DNA of 64,000 nucleotides from Chitinophaga agri (lineage in GTDB: Bacteria; Bacteroidota; Bacteroidia; Chitinophagales; Chitinophagaceae), in assembly GCF_010093065.1 (NCBI RefSeq), contig NZ_CP048113.1, forward strand, positions 186,001 to 250,000, in the 5' to 3' direction. The translations under genes and the position numbers were made by a program. Below are positions 20,116-29,640 of the stretch, in pieces; position 1 is the first letter of the stretch, and every line of letters starts with the position of its first letter. The notes below the pieces were generated by a model. That model did not search any database. It had not been told where the DNA came from and worked only from the letters and a program-made list of their open reading frames with translations.

Positions 20116-22606
20116 GATCGTTGACTGTTGCAGGCGGTGGAAGGTAACTGGCGGGTAGTGTACCGTAACTGGCCGTGATCTGTTGCAGAACGATACCGGC
20201 GGAGATCATCCAGTACCGGATGGTATGTTTCCCGGGTTGGCGCAACCGGAAGGATGTCGTTCGTGAGATCACATTATCTGCCACCCATTTGTTCCAGTCT
20301 CCGTTTTCGTGTAACCCGACGATGACAGGCGCCTCATTATCCACAGAAATGGCATATTTAAGCCCTTTACCGCCTGTAAAGTCGAGCGTAGGTGAGAAGT
20401 AGCAGCTAACGGCTATTTTGCCTGTATCTGCGCTGAAAAAGCCATATTCCAGGCAGGGACTGTTTTTATTCAGTGGCAGGGACCTGGTGACCGGAAATGT
20501 AGTGATCCCATCGCCTGTTCTGCCGATATCCGGGATGACCTTCCACCGGATGCCGCCACGGTGGAGCGCATTGGTATATGCCGCTGCGGCGAAGGAGAAG
20601 TAGGGTAGGGTATCTTTTGGCGTGTCAGGAGTTATTGCTGCCGGCTGGTGCCTGGTGATATATGAGACAGCAGGCATGCTGTTGGACGCAGGCTGTTGCC
20701 AGTAGGTGTACCCGATATGGGTCTGGTCCATCATGTGGTTCCATTTGCCACCTGCCAGCTGGTGATATTGTATGGACAGCAGGGAGTCGCTGATGTACAG
20801 TTGTTTCGCTTTATCCGCCCAACTGTTGGCCGTAGTGTCGTGTTGTGCGGCATATTGCCTGTTCATGGCCACTGCATGGTAAAGCTGGTGTACGATAGTA
20901 AATGCCTTGACAGGGTGCAGTACTAACTGGAAACAGGCGTCTTTATGATCAGCTGGCACCGCTGCATAGACGGCTTCTGCGTCCGCCAGCAGTGTTTCCC
21001 ATTCCGATAATACACGTGTGGCTTCTTTATATGCCGTCAGACTGTATGTGCCGGCATCCAGCAGCTCGGGTTTTCTCCTGGCAGCATATTGTCCAAACCG
21101 GCGGAGGATATCGCCTATACGGGTTGCATAGGCAGTACCGAACTGTTCTCCTGCCCATAGGGTATAATATTTTCGCAGGTTATCTTCGTTCAGGTCATTT
21201 GTATTCCAGGCGTAATCTAGAAAGAAGGAAATGGGAAATTCCATGGGCTTCAGGTCGCCGACATTGACTATCCAGATCCTGTCAGCTCCGTAGGCTTTCG
21301 CAAGGTGCATCTGTTCCCATACGCGGGCGACATTGTTCGTATTGATCCATTTGTAGTTCCGGGGATCGCCGACGTAGTCAAAGTGGTAGTAGATACCATA
21401 GCCGCCACCTCTTGACGGTGCGCCGGCAGGGGGTAGTTTACGTATATTTCCCCAGTTATCATCGCAGAGCAGCAGCGTTACATCATCCGGTACGCGCATG
21501 CCTTTGTCGTAGTAGTCCTGTACTTCCTTATACAAGGCCCATAGCTGAGGCGTAGCGGCGGCCGGTTTTCCCGTGACATCCGAAATGATCTGCCGCTGGT
21601 CTTTTACAATGCTTTCCAGTAATGCGGTGGCGGTGCCTTCGGTCATGGGTTCATCTCCATCACCCCGCATACCGATCGTAACGATACTCTCGTGTTGCTG
21701 CATACGCATAATACCTTTGCGCCAGAAGTCGCGCAGGGAGGAATCATTCCTGACATAGTTCCAGGGACCCTTACCGTAGCGGCGCCATTCGTCATGAGCC
21801 CTTAGCATTGGTTCATGATGGGACGAGCCGACCACGATACCCCATTGATGCGCTATTACAGGGTTCAGCGTGTCATCATCACTGAATGCATTGCCCCACA
21901 TGGCTGGCCAGAGAAAGTTGCCTTTCAGCCGCAGGAGCAGTTCAAACATCTTCTCGTAGACTTTGTGATTGAATCCTCCGAATTTCTCTTTTGTCCAGTT
22001 GGCGAAAGCGGGTGCTTCGTCGTTGATGAAGATGCCACGATATTTTACAGTAGGCGGCGTGGACAGCCGGGCAGTGCTGTTTACATGGAGCGTTTCCTGT
22101 TTGCGGGCAGGCACGTCTGCCCACCAGTACCAGGGAGACACACCGATCTGTTTGCATAGTTCGAGTGTTCCGTAGGCGGCGCCTCTTTTGTCACTGCCGG
22201 CAATGATAAGGGCTTTTTCAATATGGGCAAAGGGTTTCACGAGGGTTTGTATACGGTAGGTTTCCCATTTGCCATTGAGATCGCCGTAACTGATCTTGTT
22301 ACTGTTGCGGAGCGATTGCAGCATGCGACTCCTGTCGCAGGTACCAATGATAACAACGTTTGCGGGAGCATCGGCAATATTATGTATCAGCGCAGGTTTC
22401 TTACCAGTCACTTTTTCAACGTCAGCCTGCAGCAATGTAGCAACTTTATTGACCAGCCAGTCGTCGGTACTGTCTGTGTAAATGGCAGCTGCCGTGCCAT
22501 TCACCAGGGGGAAACTATTTTTATCGGTCCGGTTGGTCAGCAGTTGCTGGGCATGCAGGTACTGACCGAGAACCATCAGCAAAAGAAGGTGGCTCAGTTT
22601 TTTCAT
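20102..22606 (-). CDS. GH115 xylan alpha-1,2-glucuronidase
   Basis: An 834-residue secreted enzyme (signal LLLLMVLGQYLHAQ). It shows GH115 hallmarks: RGIFINDEAPAF, LLRLKGNFLWPAMW, GIVVGSSHHEPM, IGMRGDGDEPM, LLCDDNWGN and a C-terminal beta-sandwich region. GH115 enzymes remove glucuronic or 4-O-methylglucuronic acid from xylan, including from internal xyloses. It is the second gene of the lacI-led operon, 70 bases after lacI. Together with the uronate catabolic enzyme UxuA, encoded divergently, it makes a coherent path from glucuronoxylan side chain to 2-keto-3-deoxygluconate. Confidence 0.9.
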   Translation of the reverse strand: MKKLSHLLLLMVLGQYLHAQQLLTNRTDKNSFPLVNGTAAAIYTDSTDDWLVNKVATLLQADVEKVTGKKPALIHNIADAPANVVIIGTCDRSRMLQSLRNSNKISYGDLNGKWETYRIQTLVKPFAHIEKALIIAGSDKRGAAYGTLELCKQIGVSPWYWWADVPARKQETLHVNSTARLSTPPTVKYRGIFINDEAPAFANWTKEKFGGFNHKVYEKMFELLLRLKGNFLWPAMWGNAFSDDDTLNPVIAHQWGIVVGSSHHEPMLRAHDEWRRYGKGPWNYVRNDSSLRDFWRKGIMRMQQHESIVTIGMRGDGDEPMTEGTATALLESIVKDQRQIISDVTGKPAAATPQLWALYKEVQDYYDKGMRVPDDVTLLLCDDNWGNIRKLPPAGAPSRGGGYGIYYHFDYVGDPRNYKWINTNNVARVWEQMHLAKAYGADRIWIVNVGDLKPMEFPISFFLDYAWNTNDLNEDNLRKYYTLWAGEQFGTAYATRIGDILRRFGQYAARRKPELLDAGTYSLTAYKEATRVLSEWETLLADAEAVYAAVPADHKDACFQLVLHPVKAFTIVHQLYHAVAMNRQYAAQHDTTANSWADKAKQLYISDSLLSIQYHQLAGGKWNHMMDQTHIGYTYWQQPASNSMPAVSYITRHQPAAITPDTPKDTLPYFSFAAAAYTNALHRGGIRWKVIPDIGRTGDGITTFPVTRSLPLNKNSPCLEYGFFSADTGKIAVSCYFSPTLDFTGGKGLKYAISVDNEAPVIVGLHENGDWNKWVADNVISRTTSFRLRQPGKHTIRYWMISAGIVLQQITASYGTLPASYLPPPATVNDHEHY

Positions 22607-22676
22607 AAATGGAATTATTTAAAATCGGCAGGGTACTGATTACAATGGCAGCCAGTTGTGCGCGCCTTTGTATGCC

Positions 22677-23711
22677 TTACTTACTGCCTTTTTTAAGGGA
22701 CGAGGCCCTCACGATCAGTTCTGATCGCAGTATGATGGTATTTGTACTGCTAATGAAGGAGACATCCCTTACATGGTTGATCAGGTGTCTGGCGGCTACC
22801 TGTCCCATTTCATAACCTGAGTAATTGATGGTCGTCAGGTTGGGTTCTATGACTTTGGTGACAGGGTCGTTATTGAATCCGGCAAAAGCGATGTCCTGCG
22901 GGATGCGGATACCCTGTTCTTTCAGGGCCAGCATGCAACCTACTGCGCAACTATCATTGGCTACAAAAATACCGTCGGGCATGGGCTTCATCTGCAGGAT
23001 GGTCCTGGCGGCTTCGGCGCCTGCTTCCTGACTCAGATTGGTGATCAGCACATAATCTTCCCGGAACTTTATTTTGTGTTCGCTGAGTGCTTCCCGGTAA
23101 CCTCTAAGCCTGTCTTTGTAGACGTTTTGCACAACAGGCGCTGTAATATGCAGGATCTTCCTGCAGTCCTGTTCTATAAGATGCCTGGTCGCATTATAGG
23201 CAGCCTGCCGGTTGTCTATCAGGATGTTGACAGAGCTTTCATGTTGTTGTACACGGTCAAAGAAGATAACCGGTATATTCTTTTTGAAGAAACTATCGAA
23301 ATGGGTCAGATCAGTGGTGTCTACGGCCAATGATACCAGCAGCCCGTCCACACGACTGTCGAACATTGTTCTGGCGCTGGCGGCTTCCTTTACAGAAGAT
23401 TCGGACGATTGTGCTATCAGCAGTGAGAAGCCCTGTTCATTCGCAGCATTTTCTATACCAGCGATGATGGAGGACATAAAATGACTGTTCAGCCGTGGAA
23501 CGATGATACCGAAGGTATTCGTCTTCTGACTCCGTAAGCTGCGCGCAAAGTGATTACTGCGATATCCCATCTGCTCAGCAAGATCAAGGATCTTTCTTTT
23601 TGTCTTTTTGCTGATAGTAGGATGATCCTGCAGGCCGCGGCTGACCGTGGTTGCAGAGATATTCAGTTCTCTGGCGATATCATATATGGTAACCTCTCTT
23701 TCGTTTGCCAT
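22677..23711 (-). CDS. LacI-family transcriptional regulator
   Basis: N-terminal LacI HTH (VTIYDIARELNISATTVSRGL, hinge NHFARSLRSQKT) and a periplasmic-binding-protein-like effector domain (FGIIVPRLNSHFMSSII, DGLLVSLA, PDGIFVANDSCAVG, DIAFAGFNND). Length is normal at 344 residues. It heads the operon with GH115, GH43 and SASA and is divergent from uxuA-SDR. Two CAATCG-type palindromes lie in the shared intergenic region and a third before susC, so it is the best candidate for local control of the whole locus. A uronate or xylan fragment is the plausible inducer. Confidence 0.93.
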   Translation of the reverse strand: MANEREVTIYDIARELNISATTVSRGLQDHPTISKKTKRKILDLAEQMGYRSNHFARSLRSQKTNTFGIIVPRLNSHFMSSIIAGIENAANEQGFSLLIAQSSESSVKEAASARTMFDSRVDGLLVSLAVDTTDLTHFDSFFKKNIPVIFFDRVQQHESSVNILIDNRQAAYNATRHLIEQDCRKILHITAPVVQNVYKDRLRGYREALSEHKIKFREDYVLITNLSQEAGAEAARTILQMKPMPDGIFVANDSCAVGCMLALKEQGIRIPQDIAFAGFNNDPVTKVIEPNLTTINYSGYEMGQVAARHLINHVRDVSFISSTNTIILRSELIVRASSLKKGSK

Positions 23712-23729
23712 AACGTGGGATTGAGCATT

Positions 23730-23750
23730 GGGAACTGCGAATTAGGAATT
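23730..23750 (-). repeat. Dispersed AT-rich intergenic repeat (reverse copy)
   Basis: Reads GCGAATTAGGAATT on the plus strand, the reverse complement of the ATTCCTAATTC family. It lies in the lacI upstream region, ~100 bases from a forward copy at 23853. Confidence 0.45.
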
Positions 23751-23852
23751 TCAGCTGGTTAAGGGTACGGAATATTTACATAACAGCTTTCAGAATTATT
23801 CTTCAGCATCCAGCATAAAACGCCTGATCACCTGATATTTGTCAGACTAACC

Positions 23853-23877
23853 AATTCCTGATTCTTAATTCCTAATT
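23853..23877 (+). repeat. Dispersed AT-rich intergenic repeat (best copy)
   Basis: Three tandem near-repeats of AATTCCTGATTCTTAATTCC type, the clearest example of this family in the window. It is located between lacI and uxuA, just before the first candidate operator. Confidence 0.55.
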
Positions 23878-23884
23878 AAAGATA

Positions 23885-23898
23885 CACAATCGCTTGTG
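23885..23898. promoter_or_regulatory. Candidate LacI-type operator 1 (lacI-uxuA region)
   Basis: CACAATCGCTTGTG is a 12-of-14 palindrome with central CG. It is 60 bases from a second site and ~175 bases upstream of the lacI start on the other strand. Confidence 0.5.
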
Positions 23899-23944
23899 CA
23901 GCTTCCGCATACAGCTAATGTAAACTTTTTTGGAAAATAAATAA

Positions 23945-23958
23945 CACAATCGGTTGCA
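23945..23958. promoter_or_regulatory. Candidate LacI-type operator 2 (lacI-uxuA region)
   Basis: CACAATCGGTTGCA shares CAATCG and TTG halves with the sites at 23885 and 12026. It lies ~147 bases before the chosen uxuA start. The 60-base spacing between sites 1 and 2 would allow looping or separate control of the two divergent units. Confidence 0.5.
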
Positions 23959-24104
23959 ATTTTGGAAAATGTCTTTACTTTAGTTGTGCAAAACGACTGT
24001 TGCAGCGAACCCTGACAGGTTCAGTGATATTCCCGTTAGAAGAACAAATTCCGGATTATACATTTTACTGTCGCTACAGACCACTGATCAAAATACATAT
24101 TATC

Positions 24105-25295
24105 ATGCAGATGGAACAAACGATGCGTTGGTTTGGTCCCCGAGATGCCGTGCCCCTTGCTTATATCAGACAGGCTGGTTGTTCGGGTGTCGTAACAGCG
24201 TTGCATCATATCCCTCCGGGCGAAGTGTGGCCCATTGCAGACATTATGCTGCGCCGTGACCTGGTATCCGCAGCAGGTCTTTCCTGGACAGTGGTGGAGA
24301 GTCTACCTGTAAGCGAGGATATTAAAAAGCAGTCGGGCGATTATCTACGGCATATTGCAAATTATAAGGAAAGTTTGCGCAACCTTGCCGCTTGTGGAAT
24401 TAAGATCATCACGTACAACTTCATGCCGGTGCTTGACTGGGTGCGAACAGATATAGACTATCCGATGGCAGATGGTAGCCGGGCACTTTATTTTGAGCGT
24501 GCTGCCTTCGCTGCTTTTGACCTGTTTCAGTTACGACGTCCGGATGCGGAAAAAGATTATGAGCCGGCATTGATCGAAGCGGCCCGTGTACGTTTCACTA
24601 CTATGGCACCTGAAGCACAACAGGCGTTATATCATAATACATTACTGGGGTTACCGGGTACCGGCGAACAATTTACAGCTGCGGAAGTATTAGCAGCGCT
24701 CAGTACCTATGCGGATATTAATGCCGATACCTTACGCCGGCATTTGTTTGATTTCCTGTCTGAGATCGTGCCTGTCGCAGAATCGGTGGGACTGAGAATG
24801 GCGATTCACCCCGATGACCCGCCGTATCCGGTGTTGGGATTACCACGCATAGTCAGTACGGAGGAAGACCTGCAGCAACTGCTGGCAGCGGTACCTTCAG
24901 TGGCTAACGGACTTTGTTTCTGCACAGGTTCTTTAGGGGCCCGGCCGGACAATGACCTGCAGGGGATGATACGGCGACTGGGTCCTCATATTCATTTCCT
25001 TCACCTGCGTAATACAAAGCGGGACGGGAATGGGAACTTTTATGAAGCCCCTCATCTTGCAGGAGATACAGACATGTATACGATCGTCAGTGAGATCGTC
25101 TTACTGATGCAGCAAAGAAGGGAGTCGATCCCTATGCGTCCTGATCATGGGCATCAGATGCTGGACGATCTGGATAAAAATACGTATCCCGGGTATAGTG
25201 CAATTGGCCGGTTAAAAGGGCTGGCAGAGTTAAGAGGACTGGAGACCGGTGTCGTCCGTCATCTGTTTACCTTGCTATTAATCATTTTAACGTAA
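24105..25295 (+). CDS. uxuA: Mannonate dehydratase
   Basis: Strong match to UxuA: MEQTMRWFGPRDAVPLAYIRQ near the start, VVTALHHIPPGEVW, NFMPVLDWVRTD, MAIHPDDPPYPVLGLPRIVS, CTGSLGARPDND, HFLHLRNTKRDG and MRPDHGHQM. It dehydrates D-mannonate to 2-dehydro-3-deoxy-D-gluconate using a divalent metal held by His/Cys/Asp residues in these motifs. A TTG-led extension from 24000 is possible but lacks family support; start 24105 or 24111 fits the family. The last ~12 residues (HLFTLLLIILT) are hydrophobic and differ from the usual end. It forms a unit with the SDR 31 bases downstream. Confidence 0.93.
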   Translation: MQMEQTMRWFGPRDAVPLAYIRQAGCSGVVTALHHIPPGEVWPIADIMLRRDLVSAAGLSWTVVESLPVSEDIKKQSGDYLRHIANYKESLRNLAACGIKIITYNFMPVLDWVRTDIDYPMADGSRALYFERAAFAAFDLFQLRRPDAEKDYEPALIEAARVRFTTMAPEAQQALYHNTLLGLPGTGEQFTAAEVLAALSTYADINADTLRRHLFDFLSEIVPVAESVGLRMAIHPDDPPYPVLGLPRIVSTEEDLQQLLAAVPSVANGLCFCTGSLGARPDNDLQGMIRRLGPHIHFLHLRNTKRDGNGNFYEAPHLAGDTDMYTIVSEIVLLMQQRRESIPMRPDHGHQMLDDLDKNTYPGYSAIGRLKGLAELRGLETGVVRHLFTLLLIILT

Positions 25296-25326
25296 ATCAG
25301 GCCATTAATTCCATATAGACCGATCA

Positions 25327-26076
25327 ATGAATACTACTAATAAACTGGCTATTGTCACCGGTGGCGGCTCTGGAATAGGCCTGGCCATCGCAGAAGCCTT
25401 TGTGCGCAATGGCATTTATACCATTATCATCGGCAGGGATGAGGAAAAGCTGCGAAGGGCCTGTCAGCAGCTTGGCGCCTGCAGTGATTGTTACACCTGT
25501 GATCTCAGTGATCTTCAGGCAATACCTGTCATGGTACAGGAGATCATCCAACAGCACGGTCACATAGATATACTGGTTAATAATGCCGGTATCAACATGA
25601 AGAAATCTTTTGTCGATGTCACTGACGAAGATTTCCAGGCGATCCTGCAAACCAATGTGACGGCGGTATTTGCACTTTCGAGAGAAGTGGTGAAACATCA
25701 GTTGGAAAATGGTATTAAGGGTGTGATCATCAATATCAGTTCTATGGCATCACAATATGGGATACCTAAAGTGATCGCCTATACAGCCTCCAAATCGGCC
25801 ATCGAGGGTATGACAAAGGCAATGGCAACAGAGCTGTCGCCTTATGGCATCCGCATCAATTGTGTTGCGCCAGGGTTCATCGCTACGGATATGAGTGCAA
25901 AGGCACTTGATGCCGATCCGGACCGGAAATCAAAAGCGCTTGGCAGAACACCCATGGGACACCTGGGTCAGCCGGCAGATATCGGGGCGGCTGTATTATT
26001 CCTGGCGTCTGATGCTGCGAAATACGTGACGGGGGTGGTATTGCAGGTTGACGGCGGCAATGCCGTCGGATTTTAA
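25327..26076 (+). CDS. SDR-family oxidoreductase, probable D-mannonate oxidoreductase
   Basis: Classical short-chain dehydrogenase: TGGGSGIGLAIA (cofactor loop), NNAGIN, catalytic Ser in NISSMAS and Tyr/Lys in YTASKSA, and PGFIATDM after it. Length is 249 residues, typical. Immediately downstream of uxuA, so reduction of D-fructuronate to D-mannonate is the natural role. Some bacteria use an SDR in place of the long-chain UxuB for this step, but a gluconate-5-dehydrogenase-like role cannot be excluded. Confidence 0.85.
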   Translation: MNTTNKLAIVTGGGSGIGLAIAEAFVRNGIYTIIIGRDEEKLRRACQQLGACSDCYTCDLSDLQAIPVMVQEIIQQHGHIDILVNNAGINMKKSFVDVTDEDFQAILQTNVTAVFALSREVVKHQLENGIKGVIINISSMASQYGIPKVIAYTASKSAIEGMTKAMATELSPYGIRINCVAPGFIATDMSAKALDADPDRKSKALGRTPMGHLGQPADIGAAVLFLASDAAKYVTGVVLQVDGGNAVGF

Positions 26077-26247
26077 TGGCTAAATGGCTTTTATTCCCAC
26101 GCATGTACTGCAGTAACAGCGGCGTCCGGAGCGTATAATCTTTTGCGTTTCGAACAAAATGATCTTCCAGACTGTAAAATAGTTGTAAACAGGGTAATTT
26201 ACTATGAGATCATAGTGTGACGATTACTTACTTTTATAGCTGGACGT

Positions 26248-28059
26248 ATGAAGCCGTCCGCCCTACGCTGTTATATTGTTATGATGAGTTCGGAAAAAAT
26301 GAAGACCCTGCTTGGACTATTTAATTTTAGTCCTGTGCCGATGTGGATATACGATGCCAGAAATCTCCATATACTGGCTGTCAATGATGCCGCATGCCGG
26401 TGCTACGGTTACGCCCGTGACAAATTCCTTGCACAGACTGTCGACGCCCTATGGCCCGGAAGAAACGCCGGCCAGGGAAAGGAGCAGTTGCGTCATATCG
26501 CCGGAAGTGAACATCGTCACCAGGATATCGTCACGCATGTAACCGCATGCGGCCAGCTGATCACTGTGGAGTTGGCTTCCGAGATCATGCCTGACTGGGG
26601 AGCCCACGCGCGCATCATGTCAGCTCTTGACGTGACAGAGCGGGAACGGGCTATTGAAGTGGAAAAACAGCTCAGGCGGAGCAATGAGCGATTCAATTAT
26701 GCCAGCAAGGCCAGCCATGAAGCCATATATGACTGGGATATCGTTACAGACAATATACACTGGGCCGACGGATTCTGCCGTGTATTTGGTTATCCCCTGG
26801 ATGGGAGAAAATACCCGGTGAAAAGCTGGATAGCAATGATCCATCCGGATGACAGAGATGCTATAGAACAGCTGCTGGAGTCATCGCTGGCTGACCAGCA
26901 TTGTGTGTACTGGAATGCGCATTACCGGTTGCGTCATGCGCTCGACGGATATCTTTTTGTAGAGGAAACAGGCTATATCATCCGGGATAATACCGGGAAA
27001 CCTCTCCGGATCATTGGCGCCCTAAGGGACATTACCGAACAACAGCAGGTAGCGATGGCCCTGGAGGCCTCCGAAAAGCGATATAGTGATCTGTTTCATC
27101 TGAGTCCATTGCCTATGTGGGTCTATGATCTGCAAACATACCGGTTCCTGGATGTCAATAAGGCGGCTATTGCTTTGTATGGTTATAGCAGGGAAGAGTT
27201 CCTGTCGATGTCAATCACTGATATCAGAAGACCTGAGGACAGGGAAGAGCTGATGGAAATGATGAGAAAGAATGTACGGCCACAGGAATATCATTCCGCG
27301 CTCGTGCGGCATCTTGAAAAATCAGGAGAGGAAATTATCGTTAACGTCAATGGTAATTCTATACCTTATGGCGATGCAGCGGCTCGTATTGTAGTCGCTA
27401 TAGACGTGACAGACAAGATCAGGTCCAGGGAAGCGCTGGCGAATAGTGAGCGACGTTTCCGCAGACTAATACAGGAGGGTTCAGAGCTCATCACTGTGCT
27501 GGATGAGTACCGGCGGATCAAATATATCAGTCCTGCGGGAGAACATTTTCTTGGTATGAAAGCAGAGCATCTGCTGGGTACTTATGCTTTTGCATCCGTT
27601 CACCCCGAGGATGTGGATGAATTGATGGACAGTTTTGATAAACTCGATCAGGAAAAACGGGTTGAACCTGAGCCGTTCCGCATCATTGATAAAAAGGGCG
27701 AGATACATTGGGTGGAAACTATTATTACTGACATGCGGGATGATGAGACCATTCAGGGCATCATTACCAATTCCCGGGACGTGACGCAACGCATGCTGGC
27801 GGATGCTGAACGTATGCGTTATATCAGCGAAATAGAAGCTCATAATGCCCGATTAGAAGAAATTACCTGGACGCAGGCCCACCTCGTCCGTGCGCCGCTC
27901 GCCAGGATACTGGGAATTGTACAGTTGCTCAGTGATAAAGATACAGAAACCACAACCAGAGACACTTTGATATCTTATTTGCAGGTCTCCGCAACGGAGC
28001 TGGATGATATTATCCGGAAGATCATTGAGAAAAGCAGGGCTTCCCAACAGTACCCCTAG
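26248..28059 (+). CDS. Multi-PAS signalling protein with His dimerisation domain but no ATPase domain
   Basis: Four PAS-like domains at about residues 15-130 (FNFSPVPMWIYD), 145-280 (SHEAIYDWDIVTD), 285-400 (FHLSPLPMWVYD) and 410-525 (EGSELITVLDE). Then comes a histidine-kinase-like dimerisation helix pair with the His in TQAHLVRAPLARI (about residue 546). The protein ends at residue 603 directly after this helix pair, without N, G1 or G2 boxes, so it has no kinase domain of its own. An in-frame ATG at 26281 is an alternative start. It may serve as a phosphotransfer or dimerisation partner, or be a kinase that lost its ATPase end. The next gene is convergent. Confidence 0.85.
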   Translation: MKPSALRCYIVMMSSEKMKTLLGLFNFSPVPMWIYDARNLHILAVNDAACRCYGYARDKFLAQTVDALWPGRNAGQGKEQLRHIAGSEHRHQDIVTHVTACGQLITVELASEIMPDWGAHARIMSALDVTERERAIEVEKQLRRSNERFNYASKASHEAIYDWDIVTDNIHWADGFCRVFGYPLDGRKYPVKSWIAMIHPDDRDAIEQLLESSLADQHCVYWNAHYRLRHALDGYLFVEETGYIIRDNTGKPLRIIGALRDITEQQQVAMALEASEKRYSDLFHLSPLPMWVYDLQTYRFLDVNKAAIALYGYSREEFLSMSITDIRRPEDREELMEMMRKNVRPQEYHSALVRHLEKSGEEIIVNVNGNSIPYGDAAARIVVAIDVTDKIRSREALANSERRFRRLIQEGSELITVLDEYRRIKYISPAGEHFLGMKAEHLLGTYAFASVHPEDVDELMDSFDKLDQEKRVEPEPFRIIDKKGEIHWVETIITDMRDDETIQGIITNSRDVTQRMLADAERMRYISEIEAHNARLEEITWTQAHLVRAPLARILGIVQLLSDKDTETTTRDTLISYLQVSATELDDIIRKIIEKSRASQQYP

Positions 28060-28112
28060 ATCTTTAGTATAAAGCAGAGATGCATCTGCAAGCCGGCCAG
28101 GCATTGCCAGCT

Positions 28113-29630
28113 TCAGGCGGGTTGTTCGGCCGCAGGTGTTTTTTTTGCCACTATATGTATCAGCGCCAGGACCAGCATAGTGCTTACACCTATAATGACA
28201 ATTATACCTGTAAGTTCTTTTGTCGCGGCCAGATAGGCCTGCTGTTGTATAAAGGAGAGGTAATCCTGCGGGTGATGACCGGCCTGCCATCGGTTACGGT
28301 CGGTTATGTCAATACCGTTGGCCTGCCTGACAAGATGCTTCACACTCCCCGCGTACAGCATATAGTTCAGCACTCCCTGTGCGATACTGCGCGACACGAA
28401 GCTGCGCACGATCAGCATCATCCCGGTTGCTTTTATACTGACCTCTTTACCGAAAACTTCCGTAGTGTAGAGTCCCAGTGAGATAAAGATGAGCACCATT
28501 CCAAATCCTCTGATGATACCAGGTAGCCAGAAATCCTGTGTACCATTGCTGCTTGTTACCGTTTGATATAACAGGATGTTGTAAAGAATAAATGCCGACA
28601 TCCCTGCATAGATCAGCACGTGATGGGTGCGCCTGTATTTGTACCACATATGTGCACTGACGGCGCCTGCAATGAAGCCCGGGATCATATAAAGATTGAG
28701 TTCATAACTACGCAGCAACTCAAATTTCAATGCTTTTTGTGAGAAGAGGAGCTGGATGGAAGTAGGTATGTAAAGTCCTGCTATCATCAGTAATAACAAC
28801 CCCGGAATAAACTGTTTTACCCTGAAAAAAGAAAGATCGAATACGGGTCTTTTAACGGTGGCTTCCCGCAGCAGGAAGGCGAAACCTGTAACCGGTATCA
28901 GCGAAGTAGCGATACAGATGCTTGAGCTGTTAAACCAGTCTTCTACCTGTCCGTAGGTGCTGACATAACTGATCAGCATAAAAAATCCGGTCATCAGCAG
29001 GATACCGGTCCAGTCCATCTGATAGAGCGGTATTTTCCTGCGCAGGGGCTGGTCTTCTACGAAGATCACTACCAGCAGCAGAGACGCGAGTAATCCCATG
29101 ATGATGTAGACATAAGCGTAGCTCCAGTTGTACATGTATGCCAGACTGGTCATCCACCAGCTGATGAAAAATGAGCCGGACAGGGCGAATGCGAAGACGA
29201 ACGGATAGGCCACGACGCGGTCGCCTTTGCCGTGCCATACGAGTACCCAGGCAGCAAAGAACTCTTTTACAGCTGCAGCTTTTCCGAAACCGAGGATCAG
29301 GCAACTCAGCATAGTGACTTCCGGGTATGGACTGATACCGCAGATGATATTGGTCAACAGCTGTACAATAAATCCCATGAGCAGCATCTCCTTCACACTG
29401 AACCTGGCCCCGAGCCTGCCGTGGATCATGAATCCGATGCCCATACCGATGTATATTGCGTTATATGCTGCGAAATAAGGCTCTATATATACGCCAAGGC
29501 CGCTGAAGACTTCGGATGTGTTGCCGATGTACACGCCATTGAATCCGAGAGAGACAAAATACAATACGAAAAGCAGCGGTATCCTTAGCCACTCCGGTAC
29601 CCATTTGAAGAAGATGTGAGGTGCTGTCAT
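28113..29630 (-). CDS. MFS efflux transporter (EmrB-like)
   Basis: About 505 residues with 12-14 hydrophobic segments. The start at 29630 (MTAPHIFFKW) is preferred over 29672 because it follows the HlyD stop by 10 bases without overlap. It is the last gene of the TolC-HlyD-MFS operon and would be the inner-membrane pump of an EmrAB-TolC-type tripartite system that exports drugs or hydrophobic compounds across both membranes. No substrate can be read from the sequence. Confidence 0.88.
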   Translation of the reverse strand: MTAPHIFFKWVPEWLRIPLLFVLYFVSLGFNGVYIGNTSEVFSGLGVYIEPYFAAYNAIYIGMGIGFMIHGRLGARFSVKEMLLMGFIVQLLTNIICGISPYPEVTMLSCLILGFGKAAAVKEFFAAWVLVWHGKGDRVVAYPFVFAFALSGSFFISWWMTSLAYMYNWSYAYVYIIMGLLASLLLVVIFVEDQPLRRKIPLYQMDWTGILLMTGFFMLISYVSTYGQVEDWFNSSSICIATSLIPVTGFAFLLREATVKRPVFDLSFFRVKQFIPGLLLLMIAGLYIPTSIQLLFSQKALKFELLRSYELNLYMIPGFIAGAVSAHMWYKYRRTHHVLIYAGMSAFILYNILLYQTVTSSNGTQDFWLPGIIRGFGMVLIFISLGLYTTEVFGKEVSIKATGMMLIVRSFVSRSIAQGVLNYMLYAGSVKHLVRQANGIDITDRNRWQAGHHPQDYLSFIQQQAYLAATKELTGIIVIIGVSTMLVLALIHIVAKKTPAAEQPA

Positions 29631-29640
29631 ATAACCGGGT

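Noticed and set aside
23929..23983. Promoter for uxuA (TTTG and TACTTTAG)
   Set aside because: The -7-like element has one mismatch and neither TTTG is at the right 19-21 base spacing.
24000..24104. TTG-started N-terminal extension of uxuA
   Set aside because: The 35 extra residues have no counterpart in UxuA, whose family starts at MEQT(W/M)RW.
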